DNA of 64,000 bases from Dendrocalamus latiflorus. Its lineage: Eukaryota; Streptophyta; Magnoliopsida; Poales; Poaceae. This document shows, in pieces, positions 11,855-21,449 of this stretch. Below the pieces are notes generated by a model that saw nothing but the letters and a program-made list of their open reading frames with translations, had not been told where the DNA came from and searched no databases. The stretch covers positions 8,040,463 to 8,104,462 of the forward strand of contig CM029672.1 of NCBI GenBank assembly GCA_017311315.1, in the 5' to 3' direction. Each line of letters begins with the position of its first letter. The stretch's first letter is position 1. The translations under genes were made by a program, and so were the position numbers.

Positions 11855-14081
11855 TCCATTCTTCACCTTTTCAGCATCACGTTCCTGCAACAAACTCTTG
11901 GTTCTTGCATATTCCTCAGTCAACAAAACCTCCCTTAAATGATCTTGAGAAGGAGGTTGAAATCCAACACCAAACTGACCAATGGCTTCACACATTTGCA
12001 GAAATTCATCATTGTCAATAGAATTAAATGGTATGGCTGCAAAACAGAGCAAAAGAATACAAATACAAGTTAATTACCACGTCCATGTGTATTAAAGATG
12101 GCAAACAATAGTGTAACTTGAATATGAAATGCAGAATAGTAGATGGAAGCAAGGGTTATTAGTGAATTACCATGTGTATACATCCATCTTGTAACATACT
12201 GTTGCACCTCATGTGTTCTCTGTTTCCAAAGTTCCTTGTTTAGCTTTTGTTGCTTCAAGGCTTCAGCTTGTGTTGATTTAGGATCAATTGGCCTTGTCCA
12301 CTTATCAATGGGACCTAACTTGTGAGGCTCTGAGCTACCAACACAAGTAACTTCGTCTTCCTCTCCTGAAACTCGAGAAACATTCACTTCTTCTCTAAGA
12401 TTGAGCTCACGAGCAGTCTTTTCCCTCCTCTTCCTTGATGCTTCATCAAGTGATTTCTTGCACTTCTCTTTAGCTTCTACTGTGCTATTTTTGCATTTAA
12501 TCACAGATTTCCCAACATGAGCTACATGTTGCTTGAGACGATAAATCCCCCCTGTGCTCACATGGTCACAAAACTTGCACTTCACCCTATTAGGATTGGT
12601 AGGATCAACTAGAACCCCATAATCCCATCCAACATCTTCTGACTTCCTCTTGAGAGGACACACTTCCACTGCTGCTGGCTGGGGTCCTGTCTCAGAAGCT
12701 GCCATCCTACAAGTGAAAAGCAAGGAGACAAGTATGCAATCAGTCAATCACCAATACTATAATCACTAATTGTATTATACACAGCAATCTATAATCCAGA
12801 TGCACAAGCACAAATAAATGAATAATCATATAGACAAACACAAGTGGGCAGTGGCAATCTAGATGCGCAGACCATATTCCGTAGTCCTAACTCCTAACTT
12901 TTCATAGCCAATGAGAAATTCAGAACAAAGATAGCAAAATAAGGCTCGTCAAAAAACTTCAAGGAAGGCATCAGGTTTCAATTTCCCAAATTGGAGTATC
13001 ATCTGGCAATGTGTTGTACTGGATTATCAAATTCTATCCCTATAATATTGTCCTTCAATTATTTCTCTCCAATTTTCCTTTTGTGATTTTTCAGATCTTT
13101 AGTTTGTGCTAACTATGTTTTTTTTCTCAACTTGAACTTCTGAGGACCATGCTTCATTTGCGACCTGCTTGTAGCTTGTAATTTTACATAGTATGAGAAA
13201 ACCTAAAGGAATCAACACCAATTATGAGCATTTGTTCTAATCATATCGATATCAAATTTAGGTCCTACATTTATAGTCAAATACAGGGTTACAGAAACCA
13301 GAGATCTCCATGTTGCTGAGCATCTGTACCTATTGTCATCATGTACAGAGCTTTAGTCAAATACACGGTTCTACTTGTTTGTCTCGGCCACGCAAACAAT
13401 AGATGCTAGTACAGACCAACCCTCAAATGATCTATTAGAAGATGCTATTTCATCTTGCTGACAAATGCAAACCAGCTAGCAGCCTAGCACACATCAGGAG
13501 GGACGAGGGAGAAGGGAGGAGCATATATTGGAGAAGCAGAGGAGGGAGGACCAGAGGAGGGAGGAGAAGAGATTGAAGAAGAGAAGCGGAGGAGCTCACC
13601 TTGCTGGACGCTGGGAAGAGGCCCCAGAGGAGGGGCGCCGGAGATCAGGGTGGCGACCACGAGATGCAGGACAGCAGAAGACAGAGTAGCTCGAGCCTCG
13701 AGGTCGCGGAACGTGGGTGCGCAGCAAGAAGACGAGGAGGCCGACGAGCTCGACCTCAGGTCCGGCGGCGGCGCAGGTCTCGTTCCCTAACCCTATCCTT
13801 GACTTCCGCTTTTATCCCCTGCCGCCACCCGCAGTCTTTCCCACGCGGCCTTTCCCGCGCGCGAATGGTGCTCCCGCGCAGCAGTTCCCGCCCGCTCGTG
13901 GCGCGTCGCTTCCGCGGCACTTTTCTCCGCCTCCGCCGCCTCTGCGCCCGCTTACTTCCGCTGAAGCGGTCGCGCCGCTTCGGGAGCGCGTTTGCCCCAA
14001 AGCTAGCGTTACCCCTCCGCGTACCGCTTGAGCGCGCTGAAGCGTTCGCTTTATAGCGCTTTTTGGAACCCTGCGTATCAT

Positions 14082-14974
14082 ATTCCATATTTTTTTCTCG
14101 AAGTTGGAGTTGGACACACATTGTGCTAGATATATATTTATCCCTTTTATATTTTCTCCGTAAACCTTTGGTCGGTCAGTCTGACAGAAATTATCTATTC
14201 AATTTGCACACCCTATATGAGACTGAATGAACTTGAACTAATCATAGTGACAAGTGGCTTGGTTAAAATATCACCCAACGTGTGATTTCCTGTTCTAAAT
14301 GAAATGGGACGAACTCACACTCGAGTTTCGGTCCAACCTAGTAGTCTATTTTTAACCATGCTCAGCTAGATAAAATACCTAAGGAGGGCTACAATCTATT
14401 GAGAACGTAGGAATTTTACTAAAATTCTATAGGATATTGTGGAATTCTCACATTCAAAATGTGGTCTTATGTTTAATATAGTGGTCTGCAATATCTACAA
14501 CTATTTTCCGTTAAGATCAGTGTATAAAACTTTGACATGTCACTTAATTTACAACTATTTATCTTCGAATGACCATTGTTTTGAGAAAAATGAAAGGCTC
14601 GACGTTTAAAACAATGCAGAGTTACCATCACATGCTTTGTGTTACATTTGGCCAGCAATCCTAGTGGCACGGTATGCTATCATAACTTGTACGTGTAAGT
14701 CAAAATCATGTGAGAATTAAGCGTCTAAGGCCATGTTTAGTTGGGTGAATCATGGGGGAATAGAACGGGATGGTTCAAGATATTCCGAATGACCTGTGTT
14801 TGAATTAGTGAAGGAAGCCGTTCATCCTGATTCCTGAATGAGGTGGTACCTATGCGGAGAATATTCACATGAGATGCCAACAACGTGGTTCCATGAAATC
14901 AGGCGAACGATGTGGTCCAGCACGTGGTCGCCCACTCCACACAGGGTGCCCTCAACGGTTGTGAACTTCTCTTG
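14082..14974. other. Intergenic spacer between hAT and large MULE
   Basis: No gene seen. The first 120 bp resemble the sequence left of the hAT element (5900-6060) and are part of the same old host repeat or a diverged copy. At about 14727 TAA is followed by GGCCATGTTTAGTTGG, a typical left end of a Tourist-type element. I found no matching right end, so it is at best a fragment. Confidence 0.4.
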
Positions 14975-14983
14975 CGTCGCCTC

Positions 14984-15300
14984 GAATTTTGGACATTATT
15001 GGACCCCTGTGCATCAAGAATTCTATTTTTGGCCCCCTGTGCAAAAAAATTCCAAAATTGGACCCCTCTCCACCGCGGGATCTCCACACGCCGCCACCTG
15101 TCCCGGTCGTGCGGTACCAGACCGCACGACCGGGCTGCCTCCGCGCCATCTCCCGGGTGAGCGCGCGTCTCTCCCCTGGCCGCACGACCGCGGCGCTGAG
15201 CGCGCCATTCCCCGCCCGAGCGCGCAACCGCCCCTCCCCAGCGCGTGATTCCCCGCCGGAGCGCGCGATTGAGCAGCCGAGCGCGGGATTGATTCTGCTC
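14984..15300. repeat. Large MULE left TIR with hairpin and GC-rich subterminal DNA
   Basis: The terminal repeat region ends in a 10-bp hairpin at about 15106-15132 (GGTCGTGCGG, 7-nt loop, CCGCACGACC). From 15130 to 15290 the DNA is made of GAGCGCGC- and CCCCGCC-like words. The same hairpin sits at the inner edge of the right TIR. Confidence 0.7.
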
Positions 15301-15699
15301 CGAAAATAAATATTTATGTGTATATATATTTATGCATATATAAAGTAATTATTTGAAAAAAAATTCATGTATACATATAAAATGAGTGGAAAAATATGAT
15401 TTTGAAGTGGAGTCCAATGAAATGCTTGTGTAATTTTTTGTGCAATTTAGAAAATTTAAAATATTGTTTGGTAGAGTACGAACGAAATTTGTGCGAAGTA
15501 ACGATTAGTGTATTTGTGATTTTCATATATTGCTGACCGTGAAAAATGTGCTGAAGTGACAATATGAAATTTCGATCATGGTATGTTGTTTTATTAGAAG
15601 CAATTTGATGAAAAATTTTTTGAGCACAAATGTGATATGAACAATTGGACGAAATGAATGAAAGTGATATTGAATACGTGAGAATGAGTGCAGGAACTG

Positions 15700-16500
15700 T
15701 AATGATTATAAGTTTTGTTAATTTTGTAGGTGTGAAACAGAAAAAAATCTGATAAAATTGTAAAACAAGTTTATGTTGATTGGCTCGTTGTAGATGCATA
15801 CAAATTTATGGTAATTTTTTTTAGGAACGATTGTGCGTAGAACGAACGATATATAAAGTGGTAAGTGACTTATAGGGTTTGGTATGTTTTAAGGGTTTGC
15901 AATCCGCGTGATGTTTGTATGTTTTGTCAATTTTGTAGTTAACTGCGTAAAAATCAGATAAAGTTGCAATAGAAGTTTATGTTCAATGTAAGTTGTAGAT
16001 GCATAAAAAAATTTGGTAAATTTTTTTAGGAACGATTGACCGTATAACGGTCGATACATAAAGTGGTAAGTGAATTTTAGGGTTTGGTCTGTTTCTTAGG
16101 GTTTGCATTCTCCGTGATTGTTTTCAGTTTTGGCAATTTTGTAGTTATAAACTGGGTAAAAATTAGATAAAGTTGTAATAAAAGATTATGTTCATTGTAA
16201 GTTGTAGATGCATAAAAAATTTTGGTAAATTTTGTTTAGGAAAGATTGACCGTAGAACGGTCGATACATAAAGTGGTAAGTGAATTTTAGGGTTTGGTCT
16301 GTTTCTTAGGGTTTGCAATCTCCGTGATTGTTTTCAGATTTGGCAATTTTGTAGTTATAAACTGGGTAAAAATCAGATAAAGTTGTAATAAAAGTTTATG
16401 TTCATTGTAAGTTGTACATGCATAAAAAATTTTGGTAAATTTTTTTTAGGAAAGATTGACCGTAGAACGGTCGAGACATAAAGTGGTAAGTGATATTTCG
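15700..16500. repeat. 210-bp tandem repeat, about four copies
   Basis: The word AGGAACGATTG or AGGAAAGATTG occurs at 15823, 16028, 16238 and 16448, with periods of 205, 210 and 210 bp. The last three copies are very similar and the first is more diverged. Each of the last three contains the hairpin GACCGT-3nt-ACGGTC, then AAGTGGTAAGTGA. AT-rich, with no coding potential. It lies between the left end of the MULE and the first cargo gene. Confidence 0.85.
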
Positions 16501-16698
16501 AAGGTTAGTGAGAATTCGTGTACGGTGAGGAGCGCTATGTTAATATTGTTAAATGAGGTGATACGTGAATCATGGAATGCGAAAATACGAGATATTGAAC
16601 TTCATAATACAGTTGGGAGTAACATGCCGCGTAGATTTTTATTACATGCATAACATATAGCATGATATGCGACTAACCCACCCAACTGCTCGTACGAC

Positions 16699-17490
16699 CT
16701 ACTGTGTGGACCGGGGCCACTTTCCCTTCCTTGCCCGCTCGGCGTTGAACTCCTCCGCGGCCTCTTTTGCCTTAGCCGCAATTTCCCTCTTTCTCTCGCG
16801 CTCCATCTCGTGAGCCTCCCGCTCCCTACGCGTGCACGCTTCAAGATGAGCTTGCGTCTCGCGTTGTATACGCAGGGTGTGCTCGTGCTTGCGGCGCTCC
16901 TCCTCCAGCAACTCCTTCTCCTTTGTGACATTCCACTCCTCGAAGTCGAGGGTCCATTGGTCCTCAGGGTGGATCTCAAGATCGATCCATTTGCGGTAGC
17001 CACACAGGGGCTCCGGAGACTGTAAATACATGGGAGATATTGTTAGTACGTGCTGTGAAGGAGAAAAGGTAGGGGAAAAGGAGAAAAGATATTGTTACCG
17101 GCTGCCGATAGGTTGCGGTGTCAAAACGGCGGTTGGGGTAGTCACTGGAGTAGTTTGCGCAACCCTAGTAACGCATACCTAGACTGATGCTGTGCTTAGA
17201 CTTGAAGAACTTGCACACGTCCCCGCACCAACAAAGGGGAGGTGTCTCCCCCTCAGGTGGTAGTTGTGGCGAACGCTCGGTGGGGACATCCGGGATGGGG
17301 TTTTTGCTACGCGGGCGCTCTGGGGGGGACCTTTCATGGTAGCACGACGGGCTTGTTCTACCGGGGCCTGTATCGCCCTTATTTTCTCATCGCGTGCGGC
17401 ATCGCGGGCCGCAGCTGACCGTGATATGTCACGGGTCTCCTCCCAATCCTTCACCATCTTGTCCCATTGCTTCTTCTTGCCTTTGTCCAT
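16699..17490 (-). pseudogene. GRF-like zinc-finger protein with coiled coil (cargo C), damaged
   Basis: The ORF starts at 17490 (MDKGKKKQWDKMVKDWEE). A frameshift is needed near 17290-17310 to reach the frame that encodes PPEGETPPLCWCGDVCKFF, a Cys-rich start like those of grass GRF-type fingers. It then reads GMRY, an in-frame TAG where the family usually has Trp, and GCANYSSDYPNRRFD. A GT donor near 17101 and an acceptor near 17022 lead to PEPLCGYRKWIDLEI and then a long charged coiled coil (about 70 residues rich in Glu, Lys and Arg) ending at 16699. The layout, zinc finger then Cys-x-x-x-(K/Q)WID motif then coiled coil, is what grass MULE-associated GRF proteins show. It is divergently oriented to cargo A across array 1. 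Partner unknown; nucleic-acid binding is inferred from the family. Confidence 0.6.
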
Positions 17491-17652
17491 CCCGGTTGGG
17501 TAAGGGAAGCGCGATGTAGTATGGGGTTTGGATGTGCAATGTTCGCTGGGAAATGGAATTCATACCAATTTATAGGGGCCATTTTGTCTCTACTCGTACG
17601 TGTAAAGCCGGTCCGCGTGGTCGTAGCAGTGAGTAAAGATGGGAGTGCTGCG

Positions 17653-18298
17653 ATATCACTGAAAAAAGGCCCCGTTTTGTAATGTCTCACTGAGCAAAGC
17701 TGACCTCTTGTTGTCATGTCACTGAGAACAGCTGCCCTCTTTAGTATTGTCACTGCCCAAAGCTGGCATGTTTTGTCATCCCACTGAGCAAAGCTGCGCC
17801 GTTTCGTCATGTCACTGCGCAAAGCTGTCATCTTTTGTCATCTCACTGTGCAAAGCTGGCATGTTTTGTCATCTCACTGAGCAAAGCTACCCCGTTTTGT
17901 CATGTCTCTGAGCAAAGCTGCCCCGTTTTATCATGTCACTGCGCAAAGCTGGTATCTTTTGTCATCTCACTGAGCAAAGCTGCCCCGTTTTATCATGTAA
18001 CTGCGCAAAGCTGGCATCTTTTGTCATCTCACTGAGCAAAGCTCCCCCGTTATGTCATGTCTCTGAGCACAGCTGCCATGTATTGTCATCTCACTGAGCA
18101 AAGCTGACCTCTTTTTGTCATTTGACTGAGCACAACTGCTCTCTTTAGTAATGTCACTGCGAAAAGCTGTCCTGTCCCGTGTTGTCATGTCACTGAGCAA
18201 AGCTGGCCTCTTTTGTCATTTCACTGCGAAAGCATACCTGTTCTGTCATCTCTCAGAGCAAAGATGTCCGTTATGTCACGTCTGTGTGAAGAACTGTC
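17653..18298. repeat. 31-bp tandem repeat array 1, about 20 units
   Basis: The unit is CACTGAGCAAAGCTG then (C/A)CC(C/T)CTTTTGTCATGT, with frequent GCGC and substitution variants. About 20 units run in direct orientation with few indels, plus degenerate edges. Because 31 is not a multiple of 3, open frames through it just cycle. It fills most of the divergent spacer between cargo C (-) and cargo A (+), ending 123 bp before the cargo A start codon and just upstream of a TATAAGTAG motif at about 18341. Confidence 0.9.
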
Positions 18299-18420
18299 CT
18301 TTTATTCGTTTGAGGTGAATGCAACAAGTTGTCTCGTTTGGTATAAGTAGCACGGTTGGGGTCCCAGCACATTGTTGAGTCGAACAAAGAAGTACCCTGT
18401 CTTTCGTGCTTGAACAAACC

Positions 18421-19034
18421 ATGTCGGAAGCCGAGGGGCCAGTGGGATTTGGGTCACCGAAGGACGACATTCCCTTAGAAAGGAGGGATATGTTCGGTCC
18501 ACAGTACCGATTGATGCCAAGTCGGCGTGCTCAACCAGCGTGGCCGAAATGCAGGCACAATGAGTACGCGGTCGTCCAGATCTTGGATTCCCCGAACGAT
18601 GGCGGGCGACGTTTCTTCCGATGCTCACGCTCCGGGGTATAATTTCGTAATATTACATTTTTGTATTGCTTATGGACCCGCGAAGTTAACTGTCCTTTTT
18701 TTTGCAGATGGCAAAATACGACTTCTCCCGCTAGATCGACCCTCCTCATGAACGGTATGTTGATCGTTATGTGGATACATTATGGGCTCGAATATGGGAC
18801 TTGGAGTACCGAATGGAGAGCCTCACTGAGGAGAACAACGACCTCCACGAACAGATGCAACGCGAGAGGGGCAACGAGGAGGTCGTGAATATAGGAAGCT
18901 CTTATGATCCCACATGTTGCTGCGCGAACCCGAGTTGCATATGTGCATGCCACTCCCACGACGGCCAGCCACGTCCGAGGCGGCCCCCTCAGCAATTCTC
19001 CATGTGGGTGCCACGATGCTCCTTTGGCATGTAG
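18421..19034 (+). pseudogene. GRF-like zinc-finger protein (cargo A), nonsense-mutated
   Basis: Exon 1 (18421-18636) encodes a 72-residue segment ending CRHNEYAVVQ ... GRRFFRCSRSG, a GRF-type finger core. A GT-AG intron (18637-18707) follows in phase 0. Exon 2 (18708-19034) reads MAKYDFSR, TAG at 18732-18734, then IDPPHERYVDRYVDTL, a coiled-coil-like stretch (IWDLEYRMESLTEENNDL) and a Cys-rich tail (CCCANPSCICACHSH). In the family Trp stands where TAG is (FSRW-IDPP), so a TGG to TAG change is likely. Array 1 lies immediately upstream. Function unknown. Confidence 0.65.
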
Positions 19035-19288
19035 GTAACGAGGGTTATTGTTGTGTCGTATTGTAGTTCATGTATGCGTTGAATTAAAATGTTGGGTGTA
19101 CTACTTTCCATAAATTCTGTATGTGCAATGTATGTGTTGTTTCGTGTTGTAAGTGCGTGACGCCTTCATTTCCTGCGACCTTCAGGTTCTGTGGCCTCTT
19201 TCCGTAACGATGTAATGTGCAACGTTGTTAAGCATGTGATGGATTGGTTGTTATCTTCGTGGAGTTGTTATGACAAGCCAAAAAAAAT

Positions 19289-19612
19289 GCACTGCGCAAA
19301 GCTGACCTCTTTTGTCATGTCACTGCGGAAAGCTGGCCTCTTTTGTCATGTCACTGCGGAAAGCTGGCCTCTTTTGTCATGTCACTGCGGAAAGCTGCCC
19401 AGTTTTGTCAAGTCACTGGGCAAAGCTGCCCCGTTTTGTCAAGTCACTGGGCAAAGCTGCACCGTTTTGTCATGTCACTGTGCAAAGCTGGCCCGTTTTG
19501 TCGTGTAACCCAGCAAAGCTGCCCTCTTTTGTCATGTCACTGAGCAAAGCTGCCCCTTTTTCTGAGGTCACTGCGCAAAGCTGGCATGTTCTGTGTCCGC
19601 ACTGAGCATGCT
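19289..19612. repeat. 31-bp tandem repeat array 2, about 10 units
   Basis: The same 31-bp unit as array 1, in the same orientation. It begins CACTGCGCAAAGCTG. Three consecutive units at 19320-19412 are almost identical. The array ends about 60 bp before the duplicated TATA boxes of cargo B. Confidence 0.9.
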
Positions 19613-19672
19613 GTCATTGCCTGATGCCTTCTTCTTCTGTGGTCTTTGTGCGTGAGGCTGTCCCCCCCAGGC

Positions 19673-19730
19673 TATAAAACGGGCCATTCCTCACCTAGTC
19701 CCGTGCCTTGTTATCACACAGCCTATAAAA
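19673..19730 (+). promoter_or_regulatory. Duplicated TATA-box unit of cargo B
   Basis: TATAAAACGG occurs at 19673 and 19724, 51 bp apart, each followed by a C/T-rich ATCC/ATTCC-CTCAC block. The second TATA lies 95 bp upstream of the cargo B ATG, the first 146 bp. The duplication could give two start-site clusters. Confidence 0.5.
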
Positions 19731-19824
19731 CGGATCCATCCCTCACATGTTATCAGTCACCTCCTGACTTAGTTGTTCGCAATCTTTGTAGTTTTCTTTC
19801 GTGCTCACTCCCCCGGAGTAGGCA

Positions 19825-20230
19825 ATGAGTCAGCTCAGCACGTCTTCATGGGCACCCACGGTGATGTGCCCAAATTGCAACACGGTGGTTAGACGTAGGA
19901 CAGCACAGACGGCCGCGAATCCTGGCCGACACTACTACAAGTGCCCCCAACACTCGGTAAGTCTGATTGTTTCGGGTTCATTCAAATCGTGGTGGTATGT
20001 TTAATAATCGTCTTGTCATGGAATCGCAGGAAGCTGCTGGTGGTTGCCGATTCTGGGTGTGGGAGGATGAAATGGGAAATAGGACAGACACTGTTCGCCG
20101 TGAGAGAGCTGTCGTGGGGGGTTGCGACCCCGTCGGGATGTGGCATCGTTTCGACAGACTAGAGTGGAAGATAAATTTAATGTTGTGTGCTATTGTGTTT
20201 CTTGTGTTTATTGTTATCCTAAAGTTGTAG
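19825..20230 (+). CDS. GRF-type zinc-finger protein with C-terminal membrane segment (cargo B)
   Basis: Exon 1 (19825-19956, 44 codons) encodes CPNCNTVV, then TAANPGRHYYKCPQHS. An intron with GTAAGT donor and GCAG acceptor (19957-20029) is in phase 0. Exon 2 (20030-20230) continues EAAGGCRFWVWEDEM. Together these give the GRF finger pattern Cys-x2-Cys ... NPGRxYYKCP ... Gly-Cys-x-Phe-W-x-WEDE. A hydrophobic segment (INLMLCAIVFLVFIVIL) ends the protein at about residues 92-108, so it may be tail-anchored in a membrane. The reading frame is intact, unlike cargo A and C. No known partner; nucleic-acid binding by the finger is a family property and the membrane location is inferred. Confidence 0.75.
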
Positions 20231-20591
20231 TGCTGCAGGTTCTCCTCGTGTATGTTGTCAATGTTTTATGCTATGTTGTCGTCAAGCTCTTTTGGTAATG
20301 TTTTATGTACGGTTGTGTTGCATTTTAGTTGTTGTGTTCGTTGGTGTGTTGGTGGTTGTACTACTTGCTACATTTCAGGTACGTGCAATGTATGTGTTGT
20401 TTCGTGTTGTCATTGCCTGATGCCTTCTTATTATGTGGGTTGTCCCGTGTTGTCATCTCTCTGTTTGATGTATGCCCTAGTAAATCAAAGAACTTAGAGC
20501 AACCCTTTTATACTGGAAACCATATTTGAACATCAAACCATCAAGCACTTGAAAAACATCACAAAAATTAGAAAAGCACAATTAAAAAAAT

Positions 20592-21174
20592 TCATTCATC
20601 ATCTCCTTCTCGGCGCCTCGTACGGCGCAAATGATCCTCTGAGAAGGTGAACCTACTAGGGGAGCGTGGTGCATCGCGAAGATCGCACCGCGTCCTCATC
20701 TGCGTCTGCAGGACAGGTCATGTAGCGACGAAGCCATCCATGTGGCACCCCAGCTGCGTTGTCTCGGATCTGATGACCGAACCGGTGACCCAGACGGACC
20801 TTCCAATCTGCTGCCTTTGGGAGTGGCACCACAGCAGCACCACGGACAGGTAGACCTGTAATCATCGTGACGTCCTGCAGAGTAACCGTCATCTCCCCCC
20901 ACCGGAAGTGGAAGGTGTGAGTCTCCGGCCTCCATCGATCAACGAGAGCGGACAGCAGTGGCGCATCATACTGGAACCCATGCGGTAGATCCAACATGCG
21001 GGCAATGGGCAGCAGACCGGTGTCCCGCAATAGTGGGATGTACCGCTGGTCGAGACGCCGGTTCTCTCGGGGGCCCCTAAGGACGAAGCAAGGAGGCCCG
21101 TGTGCGGGTGCCGACAACCACACATGGCATCGGTGGTGCTCGTCCCAACGGGGCTCTAGCAGCTCGAACGCCAT
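20592..21174 (-). pseudogene. Plant mobile domain (PMD) protein, truncated
   Basis: The first 150 residues from 21174 match the N-terminal part of the PMD family: LLPIARMLDLPHGFQYDAPLL, RWRPETHTFHFRWGEMTVTL and the motif QDVTMITGLPVRG. The main frame then stops at 20656. An alternative frame (possible acceptor TGCAG near 20720) reads RDAPRSPSRFTFSEDHLRR to a stop at 20592; this basic tail resembles the tail of the cargo ORF at 10474-11291. Most of the middle of the protein (normally several hundred residues) is missing, so this is an internally deleted copy. PMD proteins in plants are linked to silencing and to transposons; what this one did is not shown. It lies downstream of the transposase on the same strand. 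Confidence 0.7.
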
Positions 21175-21449
21175 GTCCTGCCAAAGAAGGATAACAAGTT
21201 AGTGTACATTGTAACAAAATGTGCAACAAATAACAACATAATTAACAACAAATGCAATGATAGGGAAACGTACGGAATGTACAAAAACATACATAAAATG
21301 TGCACACGAATATGACCCACACGACAAGGAAACATATGGAATGTGCGAAAATATACATAACATGGTAATGTGGAACACATAGCTACATCGAGCCAACAAT
21401 TCATCGTACACCTCCTGAATAATACATTACATATGGATTTTGGTTGGTA

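Larger units (their letters stand above)
7964..12705 (-). pseudogene. hAT transposase (BED zinc finger, DUF659, hAT dimerisation), disrupted
   Basis: The transposase reads right to left. The first coding exon (12705-12171) holds a BED-type zinc finger (KCKFCDHVSTGGIYRLKQH) and a Lys/Arg/Glu-rich linker. The next exon starts at 12036 and would continue to about 8949, but it is split by the MULE at 10004-11854. Its halves carry the DUF659/hAT core (MTDAWSDKKRRS, VVTDNASNNMGA, WTSCATHTINLML). Sequence near 8760-8870 matches the C-terminal dimerisation region (WWRLYG, SSSGCERNWSIF), and 8275-8345 continues it (HTKRRNRL, ARLNSLVF). An acidic tail ends at 7964. A 5' untranslated exon ending at 13600 with donor GTGAGC, and an acceptor just before the ATG, are also visible. 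Without the MULE the two halves join in frame once one target copy is removed, so the insertion is the clear lesion. The junction near the MITE at 8455-8731 may also be damaged. Confidence 0.88.
6279..14073 (-). mobile_element. hAT transposon, 7.8 kb, with nested insertions
   Basis: Left end CAAGGTTACAAAAAGCG and right end (read on the other strand) CAGGGTTCCAAAAAGCG form the terminal inverted repeats. A perfect 8-bp target duplication CGTATCAT lies at 6271-6278 and 14074-14081. Subterminal DNA is rich in AAGCG/CGCTT words, a common hAT feature. The transposase gene runs on the minus strand from near the right end. A Tourist MITE (8455-8731) and a 1.85-kb MULE (10004-11854) are nested inside, so the core element was about 5.7 kb. 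Direction is given by the transposase. The 8-bp duplication and the encoded DUF659 protein make the class assignment firm. Confidence 0.92.

Noticed and set aside
17653..19612. CRISPR-like array from the 31-bp repeats
   Set aside because: The units are contiguous with no unique spacers, there are no cas genes, and the surrounding genes are those of a plant transposon. It is a tandem repeat.
17260..20500. Many 60-100-codon frames with FVMSL/KAAPFC-type repeats
   Set aside because: The 31-bp period shifts the frame at each unit and gives these peptides in all frames.
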